From ZC4RG29 sp964521255 (GTDB taxonomy: Bacteria; Bacteroidota; Bacteroidia; Cytophagales; Cyclobacteriaceae), in contig CAZFRM010000025.1 of the NCBI GenBank assembly GCA_964521255.1, positions 6,561-70,560 of the forward strand: a stretch of DNA of 64,000 bases. Direction: 5' to 3'. This document shows positions 54,674 through 64,000 of this stretch, piece by piece; position 1 is the stretch's first letter; every line of letters begins with the position of its first letter. Below the pieces are notes generated by a model. That model made no database searches. It was not told the DNA's origin and worked only from the letters and a program-made list of their open reading frames with translations. The translations under genes and the position numbers were made by a program.

Positions 54674-55435
54674 ATGTTGATAAAAAATAAAATCACTTTC
54701 TACTTTACTTTTTTAATGGTATTCGCTGGTTCATCCTTGTTTGGACAGATGGTTTCCAGCGATAGCACTTTTGTTGAGCGATCGAAAGGAAATGCTATTG
54801 CAGTGTACAATTCAGCAATAAAAGATCAATCATTGCTTTTTAACGGCGTAGAGTATAAAGGAATTCCTGAACCCTATGATGGTTTCCCTTTTTTCAATTC
54901 TGAATACGTAGAAGAGGGATCAATTCGTTATGATGATGAGCTTTATCAAAACATTCCAATGCAATATGATCTGGTACACGATCTATTAATAGTTGAACAT
55001 TATGATCAAAAGGGATATGTGTCAATGATAAAGCCACATCAATCAAAAATTTCTTCATTTGATTTGCTCGGGCATACTTTCATAAATATTGTCCGGGATT
55101 CTACATCAGGCGTCCTGCGTGATGGCTTTTATGATTTGCTCTATGATGGGAATACTAAAGTATTAGCGAAAAGGAAAAAGAATAAGCATGAAGATATTTC
55201 AGTTCAAATGATTAAAGTATCGTTTTTGGAAAAAAATAATTACTACCTCGTTAAGGACGGAAAATACTATCCTGTTAAGAGCAAGGGATCAATGCTAAAA
55301 GTGCTGAAGGACCAAAGAAAGCCGTTAAATCAATTTGCAAGTAAGAACAAAGTCATAATTGATTTTGCGGGAAATAGAGAAAATGCAATGGTACAATTAG
55401 CCACATACTACGATCAAATTCAGGGGGGAGAATGA
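54674..55435 (+). CDS. Hypothetical protein, first gene of TonB-receptor operon
   Basis: 253 residues with a signal peptide (MLIKNKITFYFTFLMVFAGSSLFGQ). No domain was recognised. The pattern is beta-rich (GFPFFNSEYVEEGSIRYDDE, LLIVEHYDQKGYVSMIKP) with a basic C-terminal half (KRKKNKHEDISVQ). The stop overlaps the start of the receptor gene by four bases (ATGA), so translation is coupled. Its place at the head of the operon suggests a periplasmic helper of the receptor, but the job is unknown. Confidence 0.75.
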   Translation: MLIKNKITFYFTFLMVFAGSSLFGQMVSSDSTFVERSKGNAIAVYNSAIKDQSLLFNGVEYKGIPEPYDGFPFFNSEYVEEGSIRYDDELYQNIPMQYDLVHDLLIVEHYDQKGYVSMIKPHQSKISSFDLLGHTFINIVRDSTSGVLRDGFYDLLYDGNTKVLAKRKKNKHEDISVQMIKVSFLEKNNYYLVKDGKYYPVKSKGSMLKVLKDQRKPLNQFASKNKVIIDFAGNRENAMVQLATYYDQIQGGE

Positions 55436-58203
55436 TGAAGCATATTTACAGAATTCTAATCTTTTTCATTGCCTTAGTTTCGTGTTTGACCCTCCATGCA
55501 CAGGATCAAAACAAGTTAGTTAGTGGCACGTTTCAGGATTCTAAATTTGAAGAGTTCATAAGCAAGATAGAGGCGCAGACACCATATTATTTCTATTTTG
55601 ATGCAGTACAATTTGATAGTCTGAAGGTCACTATAAGTGTTAGCAATCAACCTTTGAGTGCCGTTCTTGATACTATCTTTAGCGAAACGAAATATTACTA
55701 CCTCATCACACCATCGAACAAAGTTTATCTTACGAAAGGACGAGAAATAAGGACTGAGCTTCCTGTAGGATTTTTTGACCGGAAAGAAGAGCAGGAAAAT
55801 TTTGATATCGCCATGTTTGATCTGATGCACAATGCTGACGAAAAAAAGCGGCTTACGGAAGAAGAACGTCTCTATGAAATCGGCCCACGGACCAGGATTG
55901 TAAAAAATGCAAAAGCTATTTTAACAGGCTACATACGAAATGCCGCTACCGGTGAGCCAGTAGCCGGTGCCGTTATTTTCAATCAGACAACGTCGCAAGG
56001 AATTGCTACTGATCCAATGGGCTTTTACTCTATTACCATTCCAGCGGGACGTAATACGTTAAAGATAAGCTGTGTAGGGATGGCCGAAACGGTGCGGCAG
56101 GTAATGATTTATTCAGGGGGTAAATTGGATATTGACCTGAAAGAAAAAGTGACAGCCCTTCGTGAAGTTATTGTTGAATCGGAACGCGGCGCTAACCTAT
56201 CCGGTACGCAGATGGGCATGCAAAAGCTGGATATGAAAACCATGAAGCAGGTGCCTGTAGCCTTTGGTGAAGCCGATGTGTTGAAAGTTGTGCTTACGTT
56301 GCCGGGCGTACAAAGTGTTGGTGAGAGTTCAACGGGACTTAATGTTCGTGGTGGCGCGGCCGATCAGAATCTTATTTTATTTGATAACGCAACTATTTTT
56401 AATTCATCACATTTGTTTGGCTTCTTCTCGGCCTTCAATCCTGATGTTGTTAAAACTGTTGAGCTTTATAAAAGCGGAGTTCCTGCAGAGTATGGAGGTC
56501 GCTTATCTTCCGTGATGGAAGTAACAACCCGCGAAGGAAATAAAAAGAAATTTGCCGGGTCAGGTGGCATTGGTTTAGTCACGGGTCGCCTTACTTTAGA
56601 AGGACCTATAAAAAAAGATAAAACATCTATTCTTGTAGGGGGAAGGTCAACTTATTCGGATTGGCTGTTATCGCAGATTCCGGAAAAGTCAATTCAAAAT
56701 AGTGACGGATCGTTTTATGATATAAACCTTCACATTAATCATGAGGCAAACGAACGCAATAGTTTTGACCTGACAGGTTATTACAGCAACGACAAATTCA
56801 AATTAAACAGCGACACACTTTACCGGTACAATAACGTCAATGCCACTTTTCGCTGGAAACATAGTTTTAACAAAAAATTGTTCAGCGTCATATCCTCTTC
56901 TTTCAGCCAATACAAATTCGACATCTCAAGTCAGCAAAATCCGGTCGAAGCGTTTGAATTAAATTCCAGGATTGATCAAATAAATGGCACAGCGGATTTC
57001 TCTTATTTCATGAATGACAAGCACACTATTAGTTTTGGCGGAAATGTCATTCACTACAGTTTAAAGCCGGGAGATTTCCTTCCACTGGGAGAAGAATCAT
57101 TACAGGCGCCGGATTTAATGCAAGAGGAGCAAGCATTTGAGAGTGCCCTTTACGTTGCCGATAAATATGAAGTTTCTTCAAGACTTTCCTTGTATGCAGG
57201 TCTTCGCTTCTCCTTCTATCAGTACATGGGACCAAAAGATGTTTACCAATATGCGCAAGGAATACCGAAAGAGGACGATACTATAACCGATACCATTTCT
57301 TACTCATCGGGCAAGACTATTAACAGTTATCAGGGACCAGAGTTCAGGCTCTCCGCCCGTTACATGATAAATAGCAATTCTTCAGTGAAGTTAAGTTATC
57401 AAAGAATGCGGCAGTATATTCACATGTTGTCCAATACCGTGGCCGTTGCTCCTACCAATATCTGGAAATTAAGCGACCCTTACATTCGTCCTCAGCTTGG
57501 CGATCAGATATCGATAGGTTACTACCGTAATTTTAAGTCCAATACAATTGAAGCTTCCGCGGAAGCCTATTATAAAACAATGAAGGATTTTCTCGATTAT
57601 AGGGGTGGCGCAGTACTGTTGCTTAATCCAAACGTTGAAAAAGATGTTCTAAACACCGACGGCTATGCTTATGGTTTTGAGTTTTTGTTAAAAAAGGTTA
57701 CGGGTAAAGTGAATGGATGGCTTAGCTACACGTATTCCCGTTCAATGTTGAAGACAAATCCGAATGAAATTTCCGAAGCAGTTAACAGAGGAGAGGTGTA
57801 CAGTAGCAATTTCGACAAACCACACGATTTCACTTTTATCGGAAACTATAAATTCAGTCGCCGCTTTAATGTGGCCGTGAATTATACGTATAGCACAGGC
57901 CGGCCGATTACAATTCCATTGGCCAAATACACCGCTGACGGAAGCATGCGTTTATATTATTCTGATAGAAATCAGTTTCGCCTTCCGGACTATTATCGTC
58001 TCGACTTTGCCTTAAACTTTGAAGGTAACCATAAGATCAGAAAGCTTGCGCATAGTTCATGGTCCCTGTCTGTATATAATGTAACGGGCCGCAGGAATGC
58101 TTATTCTGTTTATTTCAAGTCTGAAGACGGTGTAATAAAAGGTTATAAGATGTCCATATTCGGGGAGCCCATACCAACTATTACCTACAATTTTAAATTT
58201 TGA
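55432..58203 (+). CDS. TonB-dependent outer membrane receptor with STN-like and carboxypeptidase-like domains
   Basis: 923 residues with a signal peptide (MMKHIYRILIFFIALVSCLTLHAQ). Domains in order are an STN/FecR-interacting-like region (about 30-100, FEEFISKIEAQTPYYFYFDA), a CarboxypepD_reg-like domain (about 160-240, LTGYIRNAATGEPVAGAVIF), a TonB plug (about 265-390, NVRGGAADQNLILFDNATIF, GVPAEYGGRLSSVMEV) and a 22-stranded barrel to the end. It sits in the outer membrane and imports a ligand using TonB energy. The STN-like region may signal to an anti-sigma factor, but no FecI/FecR pair is nearby. It is followed by a DUF4249 lipoprotein (overlap TGATG) and an MG2-like protein. The cargo is unknown. 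Confidence 0.92.
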   Translation: MMKHIYRILIFFIALVSCLTLHAQDQNKLVSGTFQDSKFEEFISKIEAQTPYYFYFDAVQFDSLKVTISVSNQPLSAVLDTIFSETKYYYLITPSNKVYLTKGREIRTELPVGFFDRKEEQENFDIAMFDLMHNADEKKRLTEEERLYEIGPRTRIVKNAKAILTGYIRNAATGEPVAGAVIFNQTTSQGIATDPMGFYSITIPAGRNTLKISCVGMAETVRQVMIYSGGKLDIDLKEKVTALREVIVESERGANLSGTQMGMQKLDMKTMKQVPVAFGEADVLKVVLTLPGVQSVGESSTGLNVRGGAADQNLILFDNATIFNSSHLFGFFSAFNPDVVKTVELYKSGVPAEYGGRLSSVMEVTTREGNKKKFAGSGGIGLVTGRLTLEGPIKKDKTSILVGGRSTYSDWLLSQIPEKSIQNSDGSFYDINLHINHEANERNSFDLTGYYSNDKFKLNSDTLYRYNNVNATFRWKHSFNKKLFSVISSSFSQYKFDISSQQNPVEAFELNSRIDQINGTADFSYFMNDKHTISFGGNVIHYSLKPGDFLPLGEESLQAPDLMQEEQAFESALYVADKYEVSSRLSLYAGLRFSFYQYMGPKDVYQYAQGIPKEDDTITDTISYSSGKTINSYQGPEFRLSARYMINSNSSVKLSYQRMRQYIHMLSNTVAVAPTNIWKLSDPYIRPQLGDQISIGYYRNFKSNTIEASAEAYYKTMKDFLDYRGGAVLLLNPNVEKDVLNTDGYAYGFEFLLKKVTGKVNGWLSYTYSRSMLKTNPNEISEAVNRGEVYSSNFDKPHDFTFIGNYKFSRRFNVAVNYTYSTGRPITIPLAKYTADGSMRLYYSDRNQFRLPDYYRLDFALNFEGNHKIRKLAHSSWSLSVYNVTGRRNAYSVYFKSEDGVIKGYKMSIFGEPIPTITYNFKF

Positions 58204-59372
58204 TGAAGATGAAGAGGTCTGGATTTATAAAATTGTTGATAACAGGTTTCATCTGCTTTGCAAGTTGCATTGATCCCTATAATCCACCGCAGGTTGAACT
58301 GGCCAACAGCTACTTAGTGGTTGATGGTTATGTAGATTTAGAGGCCGGTAGATCTACCATTACCCTGTCACGTACTAAAAACTTATCAGAATCAAACGCG
58401 GTCGTAGGACAGACGAACGCACAAGTTAGTATTCAGGTTGAAGGGGGTGCTACGTATCAGTTGTGGGAAGGAGAAGCGGGTGTGTATTCTGCTGAGGGGC
58501 TCGTTTTAAGTGAGACTGATAAGTGTAAGCTTATAATAAATAGCAATGGAAATCAATATGAATCAGCAGTAGTGGCTATGAAAGCTACTCCAGCGATAGA
58601 TAGCGTGACATACTTTGCTGATGATAATGGAGTTCGTATTGATGTCACCACTCATGACCCATCCAATAGCACATGGTACTATCAATGGCAATATGAAGAG
58701 ACCGGAAAATACAAATCCAAGTTCAGATCTAACTACTATTATCGGGGTCCTGGTGATTATCCATACCGAACCGGTGAGAATGATATTTATTTGTGTTGGA
58801 AAAGCCAACCTTCAACTTCAATACAGGTAGCAACTTCATCCAGTTTGAAGCAAGATGTTATTTATAAATATCCTTTAACGCTTGTTCCGCCAACTTCATG
58901 GATGCTCGAATATCGATATAGCATTTTGGTTAAACAATTTGCCCTTGATGAGGAAACTTATAATTACTGGATTCAACTCAAGAAAAATACAGAATCACTT
59001 GGAACGCTATTTGACCCACAGCCCAGCCAGATTTCAGGTAATATTCGTTGTACTACCGATCCTGGTGAGCCTGTGTTGGGTTACTTCAGTGTGAGATCAA
59101 TTCGTGAAAAGAGAATTTTTATCGATGTTTCCGAACTTCCCCGCTACCGCAATATTGAAAGTGGATATGAGCATTGTTTGTTCAGTGGAATTGACACGCT
59201 TTTATTTGAGGAAGAAGGTGAATTCGACTCTCCTGATGTTCTTCTGATCGATGCTGTCACAGCTCCAGCGGGCACCCAAATTATTGGATATACTACGTCC
59301 AGTGCAAGTTGCATTGATTGCCGCATCGTAAGACAGGGTACACTCAAAGAGCCGGAATGGTGGGAAGAATAA
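58203..59372 (+). CDS. DUF4249 lipoprotein partner of the receptor
   Basis: 389 residues. The start ATG at 58203 overlaps the receptor stop (TGATG), so the two are translationally coupled. The lipoprotein signal (MKRSGFIKLLITGFICFASC) leads into DUF4249: CIDPYNPPQVELANSYLVVD, LEAGRSTITLSRTKNLS, and a later RSIREKRIFIDVSELPRYRN. DUF4249 proteins regularly accompany TonB-dependent receptors in Bacteroidota and probably form a surface lid or ligand-binding partner, much as SusD does for SusC. The role is inferred from context. Confidence 0.88.
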   Translation: MKMKRSGFIKLLITGFICFASCIDPYNPPQVELANSYLVVDGYVDLEAGRSTITLSRTKNLSESNAVVGQTNAQVSIQVEGGATYQLWEGEAGVYSAEGLVLSETDKCKLIINSNGNQYESAVVAMKATPAIDSVTYFADDNGVRIDVTTHDPSNSTWYYQWQYEETGKYKSKFRSNYYYRGPGDYPYRTGENDIYLCWKSQPSTSIQVATSSSLKQDVIYKYPLTLVPPTSWMLEYRYSILVKQFALDEETYNYWIQLKKNTESLGTLFDPQPSQISGNIRCTTDPGEPVLGYFSVRSIREKRIFIDVSELPRYRNIESGYEHCLFSGIDTLLFEEEGEFDSPDVLLIDAVTAPAGTQIIGYTTSSASCIDCRIVRQGTLKEPEWWEE

Positions 59373-59383
59373 GATTTAACGCT

Positions 59384-61780
59384 ATGTTATTAAGACTTTT
59401 TATAATCGCTTTTACATTCGTATTAACTATTGATGTCCATGCTCAGGGTGATTCACTGAAAAGCATTCTTAATAAATTTGATAAATATCTTGATCACTCT
59501 TTTCAGGAGAAATTATTTCTTCATACCGATAGAACCTTTTATCTCACAGGCGATTATCTGTGGTTTAAAATATATGCGGTTGACGGAACAAAACATTCCC
59601 CCACTGATCTCAGCAAAATTGCGTATGTAGAAATTATTGATGGTGAAAGTAAACCCGTTTTGCAAGCTAAAGTTACGTTGCATAACAGCACTGGCAATAG
59701 CGGCATTTTCATTCCGGCTTCTTTAAATTCCGGCAAGTACCATCTGCGCGCGTACACACGATGGATGCAGAATTTTTCACCTGAATTTTATTTTCATAAA
59801 ACCATCACCATCGTAAATCCATTTAAGCCGCTTCAGCAAAATATACAAGAAAGCGGGACTAAGTACGATATACAATTTTTTCCGGAAGGAGGGGATATGA
59901 TAAAAGGTATCGATTCAAAAGTTGCTTTTCGGGTGGTGGATAAAAATGGTAAAGGAATGCAGTACAAAGGCTGGGTGATTGACCAGGATTACGATACGCT
60001 CACAACCTTTGCTCCTTTAAAATTTGGTATTGGAAATTTTAAGATAACACCACAGCCGGGTAAGCAGTACCGTGTGGTAGTAAAAGATTTGTCGGGCAAT
60101 ATTATTGGCATAAAAGAAATTCCTCAGGCACGTGATGATGGATATGGCATGCGCCTTTACGAGGAAGGTGAGAAAATATTGATCGATGTCCGCTCAAAAT
60201 TTAATGATGATGCGCTGAGAGTTGTTTATCTTATTGTACATGCACGCGGCAAGCTGGTGACATCTGCCATGAAAGGCCTGCATCTCAACACCGGAACATT
60301 TACGCTTGACAGGAGTGGGTTGCCGGAAGGCATTTCTCATATTACAATTTTTGATCAGGATAATCGCCCGGTATGTGAAAGGTTGTACTTTAAGAAGATT
60401 AAGGAAGGACTAAATCTGAAAGGAAACTCAAATAAAAATGAGTACGCATCACGCCAGAAGGTTGATATAAACATAACGGCAAAGGATAATCACGATAAGT
60501 CAATAGCGTCGGATCTTTCGGTATCTGTTTACCGATTAGATTCGTTGCAGTCAGAAGATCCGGTCAACATACAAAATTACTTATTACTAACGTCTGAGTT
60601 AAAAGGTGCGATTGAATCGCCGTCGTATTATTTTTCAGATGATAAGGATGTTGATGAAGCCGCTGATAACCTGATGCTCACGCATGGATGGCGACGCTTC
60701 CAATGGAAAGATGTTTTATCAAAGAAGCCTCAACAGTTTTCATACGCTCCTGAATTTCGTGGTCACATCGTTACAGGCAACGTTGCTCATGTTGAAACGA
60801 GAGAGCCCGGGATTAATATTCCTGCATACCTTTCCATTCCCGGAAAAAATTTTCTGCTGCGTACGACAAAAAGCAACCGCCAGGGCGAAATACGATTTGA
60901 GTTGAAAGACTTTCACGGTCCGAACAAGATGATCGTGCAAACCAATTGGGAAGTGGATTCTATGTACAGAATTAAAATATCCAATCCTTTCTCAGAAAAG
61001 TTTATGGATGTTAAACTTCCTGCACTTGACGTTCCCGAACGCTTTGCTGATCAGTTGTTATCCCGAAGCATGGGAATGCAATTTGAAAATGCGTACAATG
61101 AGCAAGTCAGGGGAAAAATAATTAGTACGTTGCGAGACACCATTCCATTCTATGGCAAACCTGATGAACATTACAGGCTTGATGATTTTACAAGATTTCC
61201 TGTTATGGAAGAAGTTATGCGAGAATACGTGCCGGGCATTTTGGTAAGGAAAAGAAAGAAGGAATTTTATTTTATTACGCTTAATGACAACAATAATTCT
61301 GTTTTCAGAGAGAATCCGATGGTATTGATCGATGGCATTCCTGTATTCCGCATAAACAGCATAATGGAATATGATCCATTGAAAGTGAAAACCCTTGATG
61401 TTGTCACAAAAAAATATTTTTATGGTTCACTCTCATTCTCCGGGCTTGCAAGTTATCGTACCTATGATGGAGATTACCCTGATTTCCCTGTCGATGAGCG
61501 TGCATTGATTCTCGATTATGAAGGTATGCTTTGGGATCGTGAGTTCTTTTTTCCTGTATACGAAACAAAAGAACAGCAGTCGAGCCGGATACCTGATTTC
61601 AGAAATGTTTTGTACTGGTCACCCTCTGTTACTACTAATGAACAAGGAAATGGAAAGGTGGAATTTTATACATCAGACCAGGCGGGCTTATATGTTGTCA
61701 ATGTCCAGGGATTGACCAAAGAGGGGCTATGTGGAAGCACATCGTTTACTTTTCAAGTGATTGCCCCACCTAATAATTAA
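59384..61780 (+). CDS. MG2-like (alpha-2-macroglobulin-type) extracellular protein with C-terminal plug-like region
   Basis: The ATG at 59384 is preferred because it opens a signal peptide (MLLRLFIIAFTFVLTIDVHAQ); the longer frame would overlap the DUF4249 gene. The result has 798 residues. The N-terminal region has a macroglobulin MG2-like pattern (FLHTDRTFYLTGDYLWFKIY, SGKYHLRAYTRWMQN). Beta domains continue to about residue 560. Near 640-680 is a TonB-plug-like piece (NPMVLIDGIPVFRINSIMEY). A last domain (WSPSVTTNEQGNGKVEFYTS) is also seen in macroglobulin-like proteins. It closes the receptor operon. The combination is recurrent in Bacteroidota but has no defined function. Confidence 0.8.
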   Translation: MLLRLFIIAFTFVLTIDVHAQGDSLKSILNKFDKYLDHSFQEKLFLHTDRTFYLTGDYLWFKIYAVDGTKHSPTDLSKIAYVEIIDGESKPVLQAKVTLHNSTGNSGIFIPASLNSGKYHLRAYTRWMQNFSPEFYFHKTITIVNPFKPLQQNIQESGTKYDIQFFPEGGDMIKGIDSKVAFRVVDKNGKGMQYKGWVIDQDYDTLTTFAPLKFGIGNFKITPQPGKQYRVVVKDLSGNIIGIKEIPQARDDGYGMRLYEEGEKILIDVRSKFNDDALRVVYLIVHARGKLVTSAMKGLHLNTGTFTLDRSGLPEGISHITIFDQDNRPVCERLYFKKIKEGLNLKGNSNKNEYASRQKVDINITAKDNHDKSIASDLSVSVYRLDSLQSEDPVNIQNYLLLTSELKGAIESPSYYFSDDKDVDEAADNLMLTHGWRRFQWKDVLSKKPQQFSYAPEFRGHIVTGNVAHVETREPGINIPAYLSIPGKNFLLRTTKSNRQGEIRFELKDFHGPNKMIVQTNWEVDSMYRIKISNPFSEKFMDVKLPALDVPERFADQLLSRSMGMQFENAYNEQVRGKIISTLRDTIPFYGKPDEHYRLDDFTRFPVMEEVMREYVPGILVRKRKKEFYFITLNDNNNSVFRENPMVLIDGIPVFRINSIMEYDPLKVKTLDVVTKKYFYGSLSFSGLASYRTYDGDYPDFPVDERALILDYEGMLWDREFFFPVYETKEQQSSRIPDFRNVLYWSPSVTTNEQGNGKVEFYTSDQAGLYVVNVQGLTKEGLCGSTSFTFQVIAPPNN

Positions 61781-61920
61781 TATTAATAATTTCCAATACC
61801 CCTTGTAACAAGTCGGCCTTTCTGTCGTCTAAAAAAGTGGTATTGCCGGGCTTATTCTTTTATAAGCGGAATCAGTTCTATCAACCTTCGCCATTTTAGA
61901 AACGTTAAATAAAAAAAGAA

Positions 61921-62904
61921 ATGAAAGCTGTCCTATGCACCCTCTATGGGCCACCTGATGTACTTCAATTGAAAGAAGTTGAAAAGCCAGTTCCCGGAGA
62001 TAATGATGTACTTATAAAAGTATTTACCTCTACTGTAACTATGGGAGACTGTGAAATTAGAAGCTTAACCTTACCGTTATGGACCAGGCTTCCGATGCGA
62101 TTGTTTATGGGTTACCGAAAGCCCCGGCAATTTACACCCGGTATGGAAGTAGCGGGAGTGATAGAATCTGTAGGAAAGAATGTTGTTTCGTTTAAGAAAG
62201 GCGATTCTGTTTTTGCTTCTTCCGGTATAAGTATGGGTGGCAATGCCGAATATAAACGGCTGGGAGCTTCGGCGGGTATAACTATTAAACCTGATAATGT
62301 TAGCTTTGAAGAAGCCGCGACAATAATAGTTGGCGGACTCAATGCATTGCATTTTCTTAGAAAGGCAAAAATTCAGCCCGGGCAAAAAGTACTTATCATA
62401 GGCGCCGGAGGGAGTATAGGAACTTTTGGTGTTCAGCTTGCAAAATTATACGGCGCTGAAGTAACGGCTGTTGACAGTACTGGTAAGTTAGATATGCTGC
62501 GTCAAATCGGTGCCGACCGGGTGATTGATTACACAAAAGAAGACTTTGATCATAATGGTGAAAAGTATGATGTGATATTTGATATCGTTTATAGGAGTTC
62601 GTTTTCACGATGTATCAATTCGTTAAAGGAAGACGGCTGCTACCTGATGGCCAACACAGGTCCACGACGGATGCTTTGGGGATTATGGGTGTCGTGGACG
62701 AGCAGGAAAAAAGTAATCTTTTCATTGGCAGGTGAAAAGGTTGAGGATTTGAATTACCTGGCAGAACTTATTTCTTCTGGCAAAATAAAATCAGTCATCG
62801 ACAAACTTTATTCTTTGGAACAAATTGTTGAAGCGCATAGCTACGTTGAAAAGGGCTACAAAAAGGGGAGTGTCATCATAACAGTGAATACAAACCACCA
62901 ATGA
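61921..62904 (+). CDS. Medium-chain dehydrogenase/reductase, quinone oxidoreductase-like (copy 1)
   Basis: 327 residues. N-terminal GroES-like domain (MKAVLCTLYGPPDVLQLKEV, TPGMEVAGVIESVGKNV) and NAD(P)-binding Rossmann domain (VLIIGAGGSIGTFGVQLAKLYGA). The structural-zinc cysteines are absent, as usual in the quinone oxidoreductase branch. It reduces quinones or enones with NADPH in the cytoplasm. The stop overlaps the next start by four bases (ATGA), so the two genes are coupled. The two proteins are paralogues by their very similar first 35 residues. Confidence 0.9.
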   Translation: MKAVLCTLYGPPDVLQLKEVEKPVPGDNDVLIKVFTSTVTMGDCEIRSLTLPLWTRLPMRLFMGYRKPRQFTPGMEVAGVIESVGKNVVSFKKGDSVFASSGISMGGNAEYKRLGASAGITIKPDNVSFEEAATIIVGGLNALHFLRKAKIQPGQKVLIIGAGGSIGTFGVQLAKLYGAEVTAVDSTGKLDMLRQIGADRVIDYTKEDFDHNGEKYDVIFDIVYRSSFSRCINSLKEDGCYLMANTGPRRMLWGLWVSWTSRKKVIFSLAGEKVEDLNYLAELISSGKIKSVIDKLYSLEQIVEAHSYVEKGYKKGSVIITVNTNHQ

Positions 62905-63866
62905 AAGCAATCGTCTACCAAAACTATGGCTCACCCGATGTGCTTCAATTAAAAGAAGTGGATAAACCTGTTCCTAAAGAAAATGAAGTACTTATAAAAG
63001 TGCATGCAACCTCGGTAAACTCCTGGGATTGGGATTTGCTAACAGGCAGGCCATACATCTATCGACTCATGTTTGGGTTAGTAAAACCAAGACTCAAAAT
63101 AATCGGCGCTGATGTGGCTGGCAGGGTTGAAAGTGTTGGCAACATGGTAAGTAAGTTTAAACCAGACGATGAAGTATTTGGAGATTTATGTGAAGGAAAG
63201 CGGGGTTGTTTTGCCGAGTACGTTTGTGCAAATGAAAAGGCGTTGACAATAAAGCCCGCAAGCATGACATTCGAAGAAGCGGCTTCCATACCTCATGCGG
63301 CACTCCTTGCCCTGCAAGGTCTTCGTTATAAAAAACAAATTCAGCAGGGACACAAAGTATTGATCAATGGAGCGGGTGGAGGAGTGGGCACGTTTGCTAT
63401 ACAAATGGCTAAATCATTGGGAGCTGAAGTAACCGGTGTAGATAGCAAAGAGAAATTTGAAACGATGCGCTCGTTAGGGGCAGATCACGCTATAGATTAT
63501 ACCGAGGAAGACTTTACCAGGAATGGAAAACACTACGACATGATACTTGACGTAACTGCAACACGGTCGATCTTTGATTACCTACGATCATTAAACTCCG
63601 GTGGCGTTTTTGTAATGATCGGTGGTAAGGTTACGCGAATCCTTCAAGTGGCATTTTTAGGACCATTCATTTCAACGTTTAGCAGCAAGAAACCAGGCCT
63701 GCTGATACACAAGCCAAACAAAGACCTGAATGATGTGATTGAACTTTTTGAATCCGGTAAAGTAAGACCTTTTATTGGTCAACGTTATCCATTAGATAAA
63801 ACAGCTGATGCCCTCCGTTGCCTGGGCACCGGTCACGCCCATGGAAAAGTTGTAATCACTATTTAG
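62901..63866 (+). CDS. Medium-chain dehydrogenase/reductase, quinone oxidoreductase-like (copy 2)
   Basis: 321 residues, paralogue of the preceding gene. N-terminus MKAIVYQNYGSPDVLQLKEVD, then the GroES-like fold with GADVAGRVESVGNM, and a Rossmann motif GAGGGVGTFAIQMAKSLGAE. Structural-zinc cysteines are missing. The sequences differ most in the middle and C-terminal parts (FDYLRSLNSGGVFVMIGG here), so the substrates probably differ. A tandem duplication followed by divergence is the simple explanation. Confidence 0.9.
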   Translation: MKAIVYQNYGSPDVLQLKEVDKPVPKENEVLIKVHATSVNSWDWDLLTGRPYIYRLMFGLVKPRLKIIGADVAGRVESVGNMVSKFKPDDEVFGDLCEGKRGCFAEYVCANEKALTIKPASMTFEEAASIPHAALLALQGLRYKKQIQQGHKVLINGAGGGVGTFAIQMAKSLGAEVTGVDSKEKFETMRSLGADHAIDYTEEDFTRNGKHYDMILDVTATRSIFDYLRSLNSGGVFVMIGGKVTRILQVAFLGPFISTFSSKKPGLLIHKPNKDLNDVIELFESGKVRPFIGQRYPLDKTADALRCLGTGHAHGKVVITI

Positions 63867-64000
63867 TGGTCTGTTCATAATGTCATGGCTCCCGCAGACT
63901 ACCTGCCAGGGCTGATACATCTAAAGTTATCGGTTGAATGTATGTAAATCCCTTCGGGCAATGTCATTAAGTTAAGAGGCTATAATAAGCAAAGGGCTAT

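Overview
The window looks like chromosomal DNA of a Bacteroidota bacterium, most likely order Cytophagales. I infer this from the gene families, not from a database search. The markers are a TonB-dependent receptor with an N-terminal STN-like region next to a DUF4249 lipoprotein, a DUF4159 protein, a GMC oxidoreductase paired with a 'gluconate dehydrogenase subunit 3' protein, many SPase I and lipoprotein signals, weak Shine-Dalgarno sequences, and a TAnnTTTG-type -7 box in front of accA. No rRNA, tRNA, CRISPR array, prophage or transposase gene was seen.

Layout. 1-5 kb: 5' part of a GH3 glycosidase (runs off the left edge), a Kef-type antiporter and a periplasmic TPR protein. 5-10 kb: TetR regulator, ABC1 kinase, Ku and a secreted TonB-C protein. 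9.7-14.9 kb: cytochrome c with a PQQ-type sugar dehydrogenase, accA, an MBL hydrolase, a patatin and a small beta-barrel. 15-20.4 kb: another beta-barrel, tyrS (this pair lies between two copies of a ~170 bp repeat), then a minus-strand set of beta-carbonic anhydrase, SulP anion transporter and a degenerate carbonic anhydrase. 20.6-31 kb: small unknown genes (including a 46-aa gene), a C-terminal processing protease, a large ABCG-type transporter, a His-tailed lipoprotein, a histone-deacetylase-fold enzyme and a sterol-desaturase-like enzyme. 31.7-41.5 kb: MHS/MFS transporter, LigD, an LpoB/COG3014 lipoprotein pair, an outer membrane protein and gyrA. 41.5-54.5 kb: TPR protein, GMC oxidoreductase pair, a giant ThuA/sugar-dehydrogenase/cytochrome fusion, an M20 peptidase, a haem-binding FG-GAP lipoprotein with DUF4159, a lipoprotein and thyA. 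54.7-63.9 kb: a four-gene TonB-receptor operon and two tandem MDR oxidoreductases.

How the genes fit together. One recurring theme is oxidation of sugars outside the cytoplasm: GH3, PQQ-type dehydrogenase with cytochrome c, the GMC pair, and the ThuA fusion with its own haem domain. A second is cell-envelope upkeep: LpoB/COG3014, the barrels and the TonB operon. Ku and LigD together give a two-component end-joining set, although they are 25 kb apart. The SulP/carbonic anhydrase group suggests bicarbonate handling, and its third member has lost two of the three expected zinc ligands.

Non-coding structure is richer than usual for a housekeeping region. There are two MITE-like elements with terminal inverted repeats and flanking direct repeats (6030-6168 and 48827-48986), an inverted-repeat-bounded element (31364-31580), a double-hairpin element (8695-8741) and the dispersed ~170 bp repeat.
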